In this document: positions 27,701-35,937 of the stretch, piece by piece | How the letters are laid out: the number at the start of each line of letters is the position of its first letter | Numbering within the stretch: position 1 is the stretch's first letter | Assembly: GCF_007743815.1 (NCBI RefSeq) | Contig: NZ_CP036265.1 | Coordinates: 2,932,823 to 2,996,822 of the forward strand | Reading direction: 5' to 3' | DNA: 64,000 nt | Source: Alienimonas californiensis | GTDB lineage: Bacteria; Planctomycetota; Planctomycetia; Planctomycetales; Planctomycetaceae | Notes under the pieces: generated by a model | Seen by the model: the letters and a program-made list of their open reading frames with translations, nothing else | What the model was told of the DNA's origin: nothing | Databases searched by the model: none | Position numbers and translations under genes: made by a program

Positions 27701-30700
27701 ACCGAGTGGACTACCAGGTGACCGCCGACGGCCACACCGGCAAGGAATCGGTCGTGCTGAACGTCGTCGGGGCGAACGGCGAAGCCGGCGCCGCGACCGT
27801 GGCCGACGGCCTCGAACTGATCCCGAACCGCAAGACCTACGCCCCCGGCGACACGGCGAAACTGCTGCTGAAAACGGAGGCGGAGGTCGTCTACCTCTTC
27901 CCCCGGGCCGAGAACGGCACCGTGCCGGAGCCGGTCCTGCTGCGTCCGAAGGGCGGGGCGGTCGTGTACGACCTGCCGATCGGCGACGCCGACGCCCCCA
28001 ACATCTGGGTGGAGGCGCTGGCCGTCTCCGGCGGGCGGCTGCACTCGGTCTCGCTGAGGATCGTCGTGCCCCCGACCGAACGGCTGCTGACCGTCGAAGC
28101 GAAGCCCTCCGCCGACCGCTACGAACCCGGCGAGGAGGCCGAGGTGACGGTCACCGTCACCGACGCCACCGGCGAGCCGGTGCAGGGCGACGTGGCGCTG
28201 ACGGTCTACGACCGGGCGATCGACGCCCTCGTCGGCGGCCCGAACGCCCCGGACATCCGCAAACACTTCACCGATCTGCTGCGGTATCACAACGTTCAAG
28301 TCGCCCACAACCTGTCCGGCGTCGCCTACGGCCAGGTGAAGCAGGACGACGACCGCATGCCCACCGTCGGCCTGTTCGGCGGCCTCGTGCTGAGCGACGA
28401 CTCCGAGATGGAGATGCTGGCGTTGGAAGGGACGATGTATTTCGGCACCGTCGGCGGGGGTATGGGCGGCTTCGGCGGCGGCGCGATGGCGGAGCCGCAG
28501 ATGGCGAAGACGTTTAGTCGGAGTGGGGGCGCCCCCGCCGCGCCTATGGCGGCGGCCGCCTTGGAACTGGACGCCGGGGTTGGCGATCGGGCGGAGAAGC
28601 TGGAGGCACTGGCCGACGGCGGCGCCGCCGCCCCGGCCCCGCAGGTCCGCGAGAACTTCGCCGACACCGCCCTTTGGACCGCCAACCTCGACCTGAAAAA
28701 CGGCGTCGGCACGGCCCGGTTTGCGCTGCCGGACGACCTCACCGGCTGGCAGATCCGCACCTGGGCGGTCGGCCCCGGCTCGGCGGTCGGCTCCGCGGAC
28801 GGCCGATTCGTCACCAAGAAGAGCCTGCTGGTCCGCCTGCAAACGCCGCGGTTCCTCACGGAGACGGACGAGATCGTGCTCTCCGCCCTCGTCCGCAGCG
28901 AACTGGAACAGGCCGTCGAGGCCGAGGTGCGGTTCGACTTTGGCGAAGGCAGCCCGCTGGCGAACCCGAACCTCGGCGACCTGACGCAGACCGTCGCCGT
29001 GCCCGCCGGTAAGGAGGTGCGGGTGGACCTCCGCGTCGCCGCGACCGGGACCGGCGAGGCGAACGTCACCGCCGTCGCCACCACCACGCTGCCGGACGGG
29101 ACTCCCGGCCCCGGGGACGCGGTCAAGCAGACGTTCCCCGTGCTGGAGCACGGCACCCTGCGGACCGAAAGCTTCGCCGGCACCGTCGAGCCGGGCCAGA
29201 CCGATTCGACCGTCAACTTCACGGTGACCGAGCAGCGGGACCCGCAGCGCAGCGCACTGGCCGTGCGGTTCAGCCCCTCGCTGGCCGTCGCCGCCGTCGA
29301 CGCGTTGCCGTATCTCGCCCACTACCCCTACGGCTGCGCCGAGCAGACCCTCAACCGGTTCCTGCCCGTGCTGACGATGCGGCATCGGCTGGAAGAGGCC
29401 GGCGTCACGCTGCCGACGCCGGAGGAGGTCACGGCGAACCTGAACGCCTCCCGCCGCGGCCGGCCCTTCGCCGAATGGGAGGAGAAGCCGAACCCGGTGT
29501 TCGACCGGGAGCAGGTGTTCGAGATGACCCAGGAGGGCGTCGACCGGCTGGCGACCTTCGCCCGGCCGGACGGCGGCTTCGGCTGGTTCCCCGGCGCCCG
29601 CAGTTCCGACGTCTATATGACGACCCTCGTCACGCACGGCCTCTGGCTGGCCAGCCAGCGCGGGGCCGACGTGCCGCAGGACCTGATCGCCGGCGGCCAG
29701 CGGATCCTCGCCCAGCATCAGGCCCGGGAGGTCGCCGAACTGAAGCGGGGCGAACTGCCGGAGAAACAGCGTGAGGGCGCGAACTACAAGCTGGTTGCCG
29801 ACAGTCTGGACGCCCAGATCTTCCGCGTGCTCAGCGACCTCGGCGCCGACCCGGACGACGCGACCCACGCCGCGATGGCCGGCTACCTGTTCCGCGACCG
29901 GCTCAAGCTGCCGATCAAGGCTCAGGCCCTGCTCGGCCTCGCCTTCGCCGCCCTGCAGGACGGCCGGCTGGAGACCAGCCTGTCGAACCTCCGGCAGTAC
30001 TTGGTAAACGACGAGGAGAACCAGACTGCCTACCTCCGCCTGCCGAACGACGGCGGGTGGTGGTACTGGTGGAACAACGACCTCGAAGCGAACGCCCTCT
30101 ATCTGGAGCTGCTCTCGACGGTCGGCCAGACGGACGGGGCGGCCCCGAAGCTGGTCAAGTACCTGTTGAACAACCGGCAGAGCGGCTCCCGCTGGGCGAG
30201 CACCCGGGACACGGCCCACGTGATCGAGGCGTTCGCCGCCTACCTCAAGGCGACCGGCGAGGCCGCCCCCACCGCCGACGTGATGATCACGCTGGATGGC
30301 AAGCGGCTGCACACGGTCTCCATCACCCCGGAAAACCTGTTCACCTTCGACGGCACGGCCATTCTGGAAGGCGAGGCCGTGACCGCCGGCGAGCACGTCC
30401 TCAGCGTGCAGCGGGCGACCCCGGAGGGGGCGAAGCCGGCGCCGCTCTACTTCACGGCCCGCGTCACGACCTTCGACAAACGTCCCTTCATCCCCGCCGC
30501 GGGGCTGGAGATCAAAGTCACCCGCAGCGTCCGCCGGATCACCGACGTGGACGAGACCCGCGCCTTCGCCAACGATGACGGCAACGTGGACGAGCGGGAG
30601 GTCGATCAGAACGCCCGCGAAGACCTCGCCGCCGCCCCCGGCGCCCCGGCCGAGGCGACCAGCGGCGACCTGATCGAGGTGGAGCTGATTCTCGAAGCGA

Positions 30701-31026
30701 AGAACGACTACACCTACGTGATTCTCTCTGACGCGAAGGCCGCCGGGTTCGAGCCGGTCGGCAGCCAGCCGGGGACCGGCCCGCTGAGCGGCTGGGTCTG
30801 GGACGGACTGCACGCCTACCGCGAGTTCCGCGACGAGCGGACGGACTTCTTCCTGCCGAACCTGCCCCGCGGCCGGCACTCGCTGCGGTACCGCCTGCGG
30901 GCGGAGGCCCCCGGCACGCTGCACGCCCTGCCGGCGGTCGCCGAGGGCATGTACGCCCCGGAACTCCGCGGCAACAGCGACGAATGGACCGCCATCGTCG
31001 CCGACCGGGAGGACCTCACCCCGTAG
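24733..31026 (+). CDS. bacterial alpha-2-macroglobulin family protein
   Basis: 2097 residues from a GTG that gives a clear signal peptide (LAVAALLGASLGLLAMTSAAQ). The family traps proteases in the periplasm or at the cell surface. After the signal there is a helical, TPR-like region (about 30-350). MG-type beta domains follow, including an MG2-like block near 530-700 (VSDRPAYRPGDTVNLKGWYR). The low-complexity bait-like segment near 1236-1276 is rich in Gly, Ala and Met. The A2M domain is near 1310-1365 (FADTALWTANLDL, LPDDLTGW). The thioester domain carries YGCAEQTLNRF with the reactive Cys at about 1535 and Gln three residues later. The receptor-like end is near 1900-2090. Unlike enterobacterial systems there is no PBP1C gene beside it. 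Monocistronic, ends at a strong hairpin. Confidence 0.92.
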   Translation: MSRPILAVAALLGASLGLLAMTSAAQPPDPAGPRERAAALLKKGDYADALKLYEQLLKSGEAKGQVAADDLRAALRATDQLGRQELQDGLRETALAARPNDPFLIRAAAESLLNGFHYGYVIDGEFTRGQQRRGGNWTQVFDWDRVRALQLLVGGLPHATAEAMGGDGAAGSYRVTLADAVMNGREGNSAWLLQTLTDLETLPDRADPDPIRQAADPSGAPVTADGDPVFYGVPAAWEAASSDGERWRWALAEAAKFGPDWAAAADLNRAQFLETQFGVGTLSGQLDGLLGEDGTEDAGPWALSTLKDTETIARLATGPKRFPLPEEHNHLALYQQVGGGETDSAVTALNGLAGVYQNRRQYPAAVKVWDRVIEHPKAAPAEKRSAEIAREQIVGAYAAFEPEPVGPAGTEASVALTYKNAEKATLRAYRVNERKWFEQTMRELTKAAGTDFQNEMSGDLLNLWWAGKEAYTEGPIGEWTIELDPPADHTPARKTIETPLKEAGLYFVAAELPNGRTYGVSVQRADLAIAVKPLVGSRALWIVTDAATGAPVEGVKLDLLGYGYEWIRPPGRRALKTIRRTAVTGPDGAATVPEGNDSQQIYQWFATASKPAGGDEPARFGAFGFSDRTFGAEQIGGPLGDVQMKAYAVSDRPAYRPGDTVNLKGWYRRAGYALPTDAQEPQRRLKVVINDPRGEELLSQEVEADEFGAFQVSLELGGEATLGQYHASVGEARNFPSTQQHALNFRVEEYRKPEFEVTVDAPAEPIVLGEEFTATVRAEYLFGGPVAGGVLSYKVTRTVEDAGWHPYDPWEWLYGPAYWSWAPGYQQPDPYGYGRMGGPWRGNDPEEVVAEGDAALGEDGTFKIPLDSSLAKALNADADHRYTITAEVTDASRRTETGGGSVLAAAVPFRVYGYADYGYAVAGEPIGVNFTARTAGGEPLRQVGELAAFRLTGGPDGKTVATPLEQTPEPAIDADGVVSARFLFPTPGQYRVDYQVTADGHTGKESVVLNVVGANGEAGAATVADGLELIPNRKTYAPGDTAKLLLKTEAEVVYLFPRAENGTVPEPVLLRPKGGAVVYDLPIGDADAPNIWVEALAVSGGRLHSVSLRIVVPPTERLLTVEAKPSADRYEPGEEAEVTVTVTDATGEPVQGDVALTVYDRAIDALVGGPNAPDIRKHFTDLLRYHNVQVAHNLSGVAYGQVKQDDDRMPTVGLFGGLVLSDDSEMEMLALEGTMYFGTVGGGMGGFGGGAMAEPQMAKTFSRSGGAPAAPMAAAALELDAGVGDRAEKLEALADGGAAAPAPQVRENFADTALWTANLDLKNGVGTARFALPDDLTGWQIRTWAVGPGSAVGSADGRFVTKKSLLVRLQTPRFLTETDEIVLSALVRSELEQAVEAEVRFDFGEGSPLANPNLGDLTQTVAVPAGKEVRVDLRVAATGTGEANVTAVATTTLPDGTPGPGDAVKQTFPVLEHGTLRTESFAGTVEPGQTDSTVNFTVTEQRDPQRSALAVRFSPSLAVAAVDALPYLAHYPYGCAEQTLNRFLPVLTMRHRLEEAGVTLPTPEEVTANLNASRRGRPFAEWEEKPNPVFDREQVFEMTQEGVDRLATFARPDGGFGWFPGARSSDVYMTTLVTHGLWLASQRGADVPQDLIAGGQRILAQHQAREVAELKRGELPEKQREGANYKLVADSLDAQIFRVLSDLGADPDDATHAAMAGYLFRDRLKLPIKAQALLGLAFAALQDGRLETSLSNLRQYLVNDEENQTAYLRLPNDGGWWYWWNNDLEANALYLELLSTVGQTDGAAPKLVKYLLNNRQSGSRWASTRDTAHVIEAFAAYLKATGEAAPTADVMITLDGKRLHTVSITPENLFTFDGTAILEGEAVTAGEHVLSVQRATPEGAKPAPLYFTARVTTFDKRPFIPAAGLEIKVTRSVRRITDVDETRAFANDDGNVDEREVDQNAREDLAAAPGAPAEATSGDLIEVELILEAKNDYTYVILSDAKAAGFEPVGSQPGTGPLSGWVWDGLHAYREFRDERTDFFLPNLPRGRHSLRYRLRAEAPGTLHALPAVAEGMYAPELRGNSDEWTAIVADREDLTP

Positions 31027-31060
31027 GCGCTGACCGCATCTGACGCCGTCGAGCCGTTGA

Positions 31061-31095
31061 GCGACCCGGACGCTTGAAGCGTCCGGGTCGCTTTG
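31061..31095. terminator. near-perfect palindromic terminator
   Basis: Fifteen-base arms GCGACCCGGACGCTT / AAGCGTCCGGGTCGC around a single G, followed by CTTTGCGTT. It lies between the convergent alpha-2-macroglobulin and TPR lipoprotein genes, 35 bases after the first stop. Confidence 0.75.
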
Positions 31096-31119
31096 CGTTC
31101 GCGTCCAGCCGGACAGCCC

Positions 31120-32427
31120 TCACCGAGCCGCGGAGAACCCGCCGACCGGCGGCCACAGCGGCATGTCCGCGGACGACTTGGGGCCGGCCGCGGCGGGCAC
31201 GAACGTGCCGCCGTCGCCGATCCCCGGCTCGAAGTGCAACTCCTCCGCGGCGCCCGAAGCCGGGGCGCCCGAGGCCGGGGCGCCGCCGAGGCCCTGCCAT
31301 GTCGTCAGGTCGCCGGTCGGCGGGGCGGGGGGCGGCACGTGGGGCGGTTCGATCTCCTGCGGCACGGAGCGGGCCTCGGCGGTCCGCACCGCCGCGGGGC
31401 CGCCGACCGCCGCGGCGGGCGTCACGGCGGGCGTCACCGGGGAGACCGGCGTCATCAGCAGGGAAATCGGCCGTTCGCCCGGCGACGCGACGGCCGCAGC
31501 CCGCACGCTGCCGGAGTACTTCGCGGCGACGGGGGGCGCGGCAGAGGGGGCGGCGGCGACGGTGGGCACAGGAGTGTCCGGCGTCAGGCCCGCCCACAGC
31601 GGGGCGTCGGTCGGCACGACCGGGCCGCGGCTCGGGGGCTTCGAGGGGAACAGCACGGCCAGCTTCGCCTCCACCTCCGCCTTCGTTCCGGTGCGGGCCA
31701 GCACCGCGGCGGCGCGGGTGCGGTCGCCTTGCTTGGCGTACAGCAGGCCGAGGTTTTCCAGGCACCGCAGGTGATCCGGCTCCTGGGCCAGGGCGGTGCG
31801 GAAGCGGTCCTCCGCTTCGGCGACGCGGCCTTGCAGGAGGAACGAATAGCCCACGTCGCACAGTAGATCGACGTCCCCCGGCCGGGCGGCCAGGGCGGCC
31901 TCGTAGTGCTGTTCCGCGGCCGCGTAGCTGCTGGTCTGATCCAACAGCACGGCGAGCCGGTGGTGGGCCTCGACCGCGGACGGGTCGCTCCGGAGCGCCC
32001 GGCGGTAGTGGTCCTGGGCGAGGTCGGGGCGGTTCGCCCGCTCGGCGGCGTGGCCGGATTCGATCGCCCGCCGGGCCACCAGCGCCGGGCCGGACGTCGG
32101 TCGGTTCGCTGCGGCCAGCGGACAGCCGGCGCCGCACCCGCCGGGGCCGCAACTCGGGCAGCCGGCGCCCGCCTCAAGGGCGGGGGAGCCGGGCAGGAAC
32201 GTGCCGGCCTCGGGACCGTAGAGGAAGACGTCGTCCGCCAGTTCGCCCGGCGCCGCGATCCCTTCGCTGCGGCCGAGGGCCCGCGTCATCGGGTCGAAGC
32301 TCTCCCCGGAAAGGCAGCCCTGTTCCCGGAGGTGGGTGCAGCCCGTCCCCAGCGTGCCCAGCGCCCCGGCGGCGCAGCACAGGCGGGCCGCGATCAGCAG
32401 GCGACGGGCGGCGGGGGTGGGGCGCAT
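31120..32427 (-). CDS. TPR repeat lipoprotein with Pro/Ala-rich tail
   Basis: 435 residues. A basic start and hydrophobic core end in LGTLGTGC, a plausible lipobox with the acylated Cys near residue 30. A Cys/Gly-rich stretch (GCPSCGPGGCGAGC) lies near 88-101. Three or four TPR units span about 115-245 (AQDHYRRALRSDPSAVEAHHRLA, AEQHYEAALAARPGDVDLLCDVG, AEDRFRTALAQEPDHLRCLENLG by their A-x-x-Y/F patterns). The last 170 residues are Pro/Ala/Val-rich and probably disordered. TPRs imply protein-protein scaffolding at the envelope; the partner is not indicated. It converges on the alpha-2-macroglobulin gene and is divergent from a tiny lipoprotein gene. Confidence 0.8.
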   Translation of the reverse strand: MRPTPAARRLLIAARLCCAAGALGTLGTGCTHLREQGCLSGESFDPMTRALGRSEGIAAPGELADDVFLYGPEAGTFLPGSPALEAGAGCPSCGPGGCGAGCPLAAANRPTSGPALVARRAIESGHAAERANRPDLAQDHYRRALRSDPSAVEAHHRLAVLLDQTSSYAAAEQHYEAALAARPGDVDLLCDVGYSFLLQGRVAEAEDRFRTALAQEPDHLRCLENLGLLYAKQGDRTRAAAVLARTGTKAEVEAKLAVLFPSKPPSRGPVVPTDAPLWAGLTPDTPVPTVAAAPSAAPPVAAKYSGSVRAAAVASPGERPISLLMTPVSPVTPAVTPAAAVGGPAAVRTAEARSVPQEIEPPHVPPPAPPTGDLTTWQGLGGAPASGAPASGAAEELHFEPGIGDGGTFVPAAAGPKSSADMPLWPPVGGFSAAR

Positions 32428-32628
32428 CGGCAGCGGTCCGGTCGGTACGAGACTGCCGGCGCTATCGGTCGGGACGAAGCCGCGGGTTCAAAGCAGAGGC
32501 GCCGCTCAGGGTGATTTTGTCGAATCGGGCGAGAATGCCGGTCGCGGGGCGGGTTTCGGTGATGCCGGCGCCGCCGGCGGGCCGATGCTCGATCACGGAC
32601 CTCCCCGATCCGCCGTGGGATTCTCCTG

Positions 32629-32826
32629 ATGAGCCTTGCCGTGCCCCGTTCGATCCGCCGTTTCGCCCTGTTCGCCCTGCTGGCCGGGACGCTGTCGCAG
32701 GCGGTCGGCTGTCACAACCTGCAGGAGCACCGCCGCGCCCGCTGGAACTACGGCCCCGGCATGAGCGCCGGCAGCGATCCGTACGCCGGCATGCTCGAAC
32801 TGGACGCGGTGAAGGACCTCGTCTGA
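32629..32826 (+). CDS. small putative lipoprotein
   Basis: 65 residues with a basic start (RSIRR), a hydrophobic core LFALLAGTLSQAV and a Cys in QAVGC at residue 28 that fits a relaxed lipobox. The mature part is only 38 residues and contains HRRARWNYGPGMSAGSDPYAG. I do not recognise the family, but the layout is typical of tiny planctomycete lipoproteins. It is divergent from the TPR lipoprotein across a 200-base promoter region and followed by repeat C1. Confidence 0.6.
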   Translation: MSLAVPRSIRRFALFALLAGTLSQAVGCHNLQEHRRARWNYGPGMSAGSDPYAGMLELDAVKDLV

Positions 32827-32837
32827 GGCCCCGTCGC

Positions 32838-32891
32838 CGCTTGCGGGTTCGCGGCGGCCGAAAGCTGACGGTCCCCGCGAAACCGCAAGCG
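32838..32891. repeat. intergenic palindromic repeat, family C copy 1
   Basis: Left arm 32838-32854 (CGCTTGCGGGTTCGCGG) and right arm 32875-32891 (CCGCGAAACCGCAAGCG) pair with one mismatch around a 20-base loop. Lies between convergent small lipoprotein and hemC genes. Confidence 0.85.
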
Positions 32892-32932
32892 TGGCGGGGC
32901 GCCGTACAAAGCGCGCGGGACGGCCCCGGCCG

Positions 32933-33907
32933 TTACAGCAGCGCCGAGCCGCCGCGTTCCAGCAGGCTCTCCGCCACGGCGACGCCGACCGCGCGGGCGT
33001 CCGGGCCGGTCGCGTTCGCCTGCAAACAGGTCTCGCCGTCCAGCGAGAGCAGCGCCGCCGTCAGTTCGATCGCGTTGGGATTCTCCCCCCGCCCCCGCAC
33101 GCCCACCGGGGCGTGGCAGCCGGCGCCCAGACGGTGCAGGCAGGCCCGTTCGGCGTCAGCCTCGGCCCGGGCAATCAAGTGGTTGAGGGGCGCGAGCAAG
33201 TCGACGGCCGGGTCGTCGGCCCGGCATTCGATCCCCAACGCCCCCTGACCGACGGCCGGCAGGATTTCAGTGTCCAGCCGCTTCGAGATGCGCCCGGACA
33301 GCCCCAGCCGGTCCAGCCCGGCTTCGGCGAGGATCAGGGCGTGAAAATCCCCCGCGTCCAGCTTGGCGAGGCGGGTCTCGACGTTCCCGCGGGCCTCGGC
33401 GAAGGACAGATCGGGCCGTAATCGCAGGAGTTGCGCCCGCCGCCGCGGCGAGCCGGTGCCGACCGTCGCCCCCTCCGGCAGATCGTCCAGCGAGCCCGCC
33501 CCGGCCCCGTCCGGCAGGACGAGGGCGTCCCAGCGGCTGGCCCGTTTCGGCACGGCGGCGAGCGTCAGCCCCGGCACGGGGCCGGTCGGCAGGTCCTTGA
33601 GCGAATGCACGGCCACATCGGCCCGCCCGTCCAGCACCGCCCGCTGGACCTCCTTGGTGAACAGCCCCACGCCGTTCGCCCCGCCGCCCGGCGTGCCGTC
33701 CTCCAGCGCCCGGGCCATCGTCGGCAGCGGGTCGACACGGTTCCGGTCGCCGGTCGTTTTCACCTCGACCAGTTCCACCCGCAGCCCGGGGTGGGCCTCG
33801 CGCAGCAGTCCGGCGACATGGTTCGCCTGCCAGAGGGCCAGCGGGCTGTCGCGGGTGGCGATCCGCAACGTCTGGCCCTCGGTGGAGGAAGCGGGGCCGT
33901 CAGTCAC
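32933..33907 (-). CDS. hemC: hydroxymethylbilane synthase (porphobilinogen deaminase)
   Basis: Polymerises four porphobilinogen units to hydroxymethylbilane in heme and siroheme synthesis, in the cytosol. 324 residues. The start is RIATRDSPLALWQA and the substrate-binding blocks are VELVEVKTTGDR, AVHSLKDLPT and GTGSPRRRAQL. The dipyrromethane cofactor is attached to Cys in the LGAGCHAPVG motif near residue 263. A short Gly-rich insertion (DGTPGGGANG) precedes GLFTKEV. The start overlaps the end of the DUF502 gene by 8 bases, implying translational coupling. No other hem gene is adjacent. Confidence 0.96.
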   Translation of the reverse strand: MTDGPASSTEGQTLRIATRDSPLALWQANHVAGLLREAHPGLRVELVEVKTTGDRNRVDPLPTMARALEDGTPGGGANGVGLFTKEVQRAVLDGRADVAVHSLKDLPTGPVPGLTLAAVPKRASRWDALVLPDGAGAGSLDDLPEGATVGTGSPRRRAQLLRLRPDLSFAEARGNVETRLAKLDAGDFHALILAEAGLDRLGLSGRISKRLDTEILPAVGQGALGIECRADDPAVDLLAPLNHLIARAEADAERACLHRLGAGCHAPVGVRGRGENPNAIELTAALLSLDGETCLQANATGPDARAVGVAVAESLLERGGSALL

Positions 33908-34982
33908 GCGCCGCCCCCATCAACTCCATGGGGGCGGGGATCGTCTGCGGGGCGGCGGAGCCCGGCGGGGTGCCGTTGATGCGCGCCTGCGGCCCGAGGG
34001 CCTGCTGCGGGGGGACGAGCACGCCGCAGCTCAGGCAGAACTGGAAGGCCTGTTCGACGGTCAGGTCTAGTTCCCGCACCTTGCTGCGGGGGGCGGAGAT
34101 CGTGAAGCCGGTCATCGGCATCGGGGAGGTGGGCATCAGGATCGAGTACAGCGGTTCGCCCGCCGCCTCGACCGTCTCCCGCATGCCCTCGCCGGTGACG
34201 AAGCCGATCGACCACACGCCTTCCAGCGGGTACTCGACGGCGACGACGCTGTTGTATTCGATCTGCCGCTCAGCGAAGAGGAAGTCCGTCACCTGCTTGA
34301 CGGAGCCGTACACCCGGCTGACGACCGGCAGCTTGCCGAGTACGTCGTCCTCGATCTTCTTCACGAACCACGCCCCCAGCCGCACGCCGACCAACCGACC
34401 GATGAAGTAGATCGCCAGCAGCGCCAACGCCACGGCGAGGGCGCTGAGCAGGAAACTGCTGCGGAAGTAGCGTTCGGTGGCGAGTTCGGCGTACAGCCCG
34501 GTGGCGGAGCCGGGCATCTCGTCGGCGGGCAGGCCGCGGGCGACCAGTTCGTAGTCCCGGTAGGGCACCGCCCGGCGGCGGCTCATCCGGACGAACACGT
34601 CGTCCGCCAGACCGGCGGCCGCCAGGTCCCGGGTCGTGAGGACTCGGCCGTCGACGTCCAACGCGGCGAGCTTCTCCACGGCGTCGGGACGCACCACGTA
34701 GCTCGTCCCAGCGAAGTCCAGTTCCGGCCGGTCCGCCGGCCGGATCAGCCCCTCGGCCGGGACGTCCGCCCGAATCGCCTGGCCGATCGAGTACCGCACC
34801 GCGGCGCTGACGGGGTTCACGACGTAATCCATCACCGTGCCGGCGGCCCACAGCAGGATGGCGACGGTCAGGATGCTGGGCAGCGTAATCGCCAGCCCGC
34901 GCAGGAAGATGGCGCCCACGCCCCGGCGGTGCGGGGGCGAGGCGACGGGCGTCTCGGGGCGGGACGAAGCGGGGTGAGACAC
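33900..34982 (-). CDS. DUF502 family membrane protein
   Basis: 360 residues with two membrane segments, one near 26-50 (ITLPSILTVAILLWAAG) and one near 175-200. The C-terminal cytoplasmic DUF502 domain carries LPVVSRVYGSVKQVTDFLF, VAVEYPLEGVWSIGFVTGEG and TSPMPMTGFTISAPRSKV as key landmarks. The loop between the membrane segments is about 120 residues, longer than in typical DUF502 proteins of about 200-250 residues. The molecular function is not established. It is the first gene of a two-gene unit with hemC, overlapping it by 8 bases. Confidence 0.88.
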   Translation of the reverse strand: MSHPASSRPETPVASPPHRRGVGAIFLRGLAITLPSILTVAILLWAAGTVMDYVVNPVSAAVRYSIGQAIRADVPAEGLIRPADRPELDFAGTSYVVRPDAVEKLAALDVDGRVLTTRDLAAAGLADDVFVRMSRRRAVPYRDYELVARGLPADEMPGSATGLYAELATERYFRSSFLLSALAVALALLAIYFIGRLVGVRLGAWFVKKIEDDVLGKLPVVSRVYGSVKQVTDFLFAERQIEYNSVVAVEYPLEGVWSIGFVTGEGMRETVEAAGEPLYSILMPTSPMPMTGFTISAPRSKVRELDLTVEQAFQFCLSCGVLVPPQQALGPQARINGTPPGSAAPQTIPAPMELMGAARD

Positions 34983-35112
34983 GGCGGAGGGGGCGGGCGG
35001 AACGGCCAGGGAGGGGCAGGATACGAGGCGACCGGCGCCCGGCTACCGACACGGAGCCCGTTCTCCCCGGTTCGCGGCGTTCTTCCCGCCGAGCCGGCCG
35101 CGGGAAGCGTCC

Positions 35113-35913
35113 TCACCGCCCGCCGACGCCCCGGGCGAAGACGGCGACGGCCACCTCCCGCGCCCCGGCGGCCCGCAGCGCCGCGGTCACCCGGCGGGCG
35201 GTGGCGCCGGTCGTCAGCACGTCGTCGCACAGCAGGACCCGCCGCCCGGCCGCCGCGGCGGGCCGCGGCACGACGAACGCCCCCCGCAGGTTCGCCCGGC
35301 GGTCGGTGGGGGTCAGGTCCGTCTGCTTTTCTGTCCGGCGAACCTTCCGCACCAGCCGCGGGCGGCCCGGCAGGTGCAGACCGCGGGCCAGCGTCGCGCA
35401 CAGTTCCGCCGCCGGGTCGTGGGCAGTGCGCAGACGGTCCGTCCAGTGGTGCGGCACGGCGGCGACGAGGTCGAACCCCGTCAGCCGCTCCGCCCAGCGG
35501 TCGAGTAGGTCCTCGCCCAGCGCCCGGGCCGTCGGGCGGCCGCCGTCGGCTTTGGCGTACAGCACCGCATCCCGCAGGCGCCCCTCGTGCAGGCCCAGGG
35601 AGACGGCCCCGGCGAAGGGGAACGGGTCCTCCCGGCGGCAGTGGGGGCAGTCGTCGCAGTCCGGCACGTGCGGCCCCGTCGGCGCCCCGCAGGCCCGGCA
35701 CCACCCGCAGGCCGGATCGGCAAAGGCGGTTCGGCAGTCGCAGCGCGGTGTCAGCCGGGGCGGGTCGAGCGTCCCGTCCGCCCCGCACAGCGGGCAGGCC
35801 GGCGGCACGCAGAGATCCAGCAGCGAACGCCCGAACCGCTTTGCCCCCTCCCATCCGACGCCCCTTCGGCGTGAAGCGCCGGGGAAGGACGGCTCGGCGG
35901 GGGCGATCGACAC
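35113..35913 (-). CDS. ComF family phosphoribosyltransferase-like protein
   Basis: 266 residues. The N-terminal half is a zinc-binding region with repeated Cys pairs (CPLC, CDC, CGWCRAC, CDDCPHC). The C-terminal half is a PRTase fold with the PRPP-binding motif VLLCDDVLTTGATARR at about 225-240. In competent bacteria ComF assists DNA uptake; in others its role is unclear, and no competence gene is next to this one. The start lies 24 bases from the divergent hpnE gene, so the two must share a very compact promoter region. Confidence 0.9.
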   Translation of the reverse strand: MSIAPAEPSFPGASRRRGVGWEGAKRFGRSLLDLCVPPACPLCGADGTLDPPRLTPRCDCRTAFADPACGWCRACGAPTGPHVPDCDDCPHCRREDPFPFAGAVSLGLHEGRLRDAVLYAKADGGRPTARALGEDLLDRWAERLTGFDLVAAVPHHWTDRLRTAHDPAAELCATLARGLHLPGRPRLVRKVRRTEKQTDLTPTDRRANLRGAFVVPRPAAAAGRRVLLCDDVLTTGATARRVTAALRAAGAREVAVAVFARGVGGR

Positions 35914-35937
35914 GGCGGCGCCTAGGATGCCGCTCCG

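Noticed and set aside
25327-30924. Very long open frame (about 1865 codons) on the minus strand opposite the alpha-2-macroglobulin gene
   Set aside because: Antisense shadow caused by high GC at codon third positions; the translation is rich in Gly, Arg, Val and His without domains, while the plus-strand frame has full family motifs.
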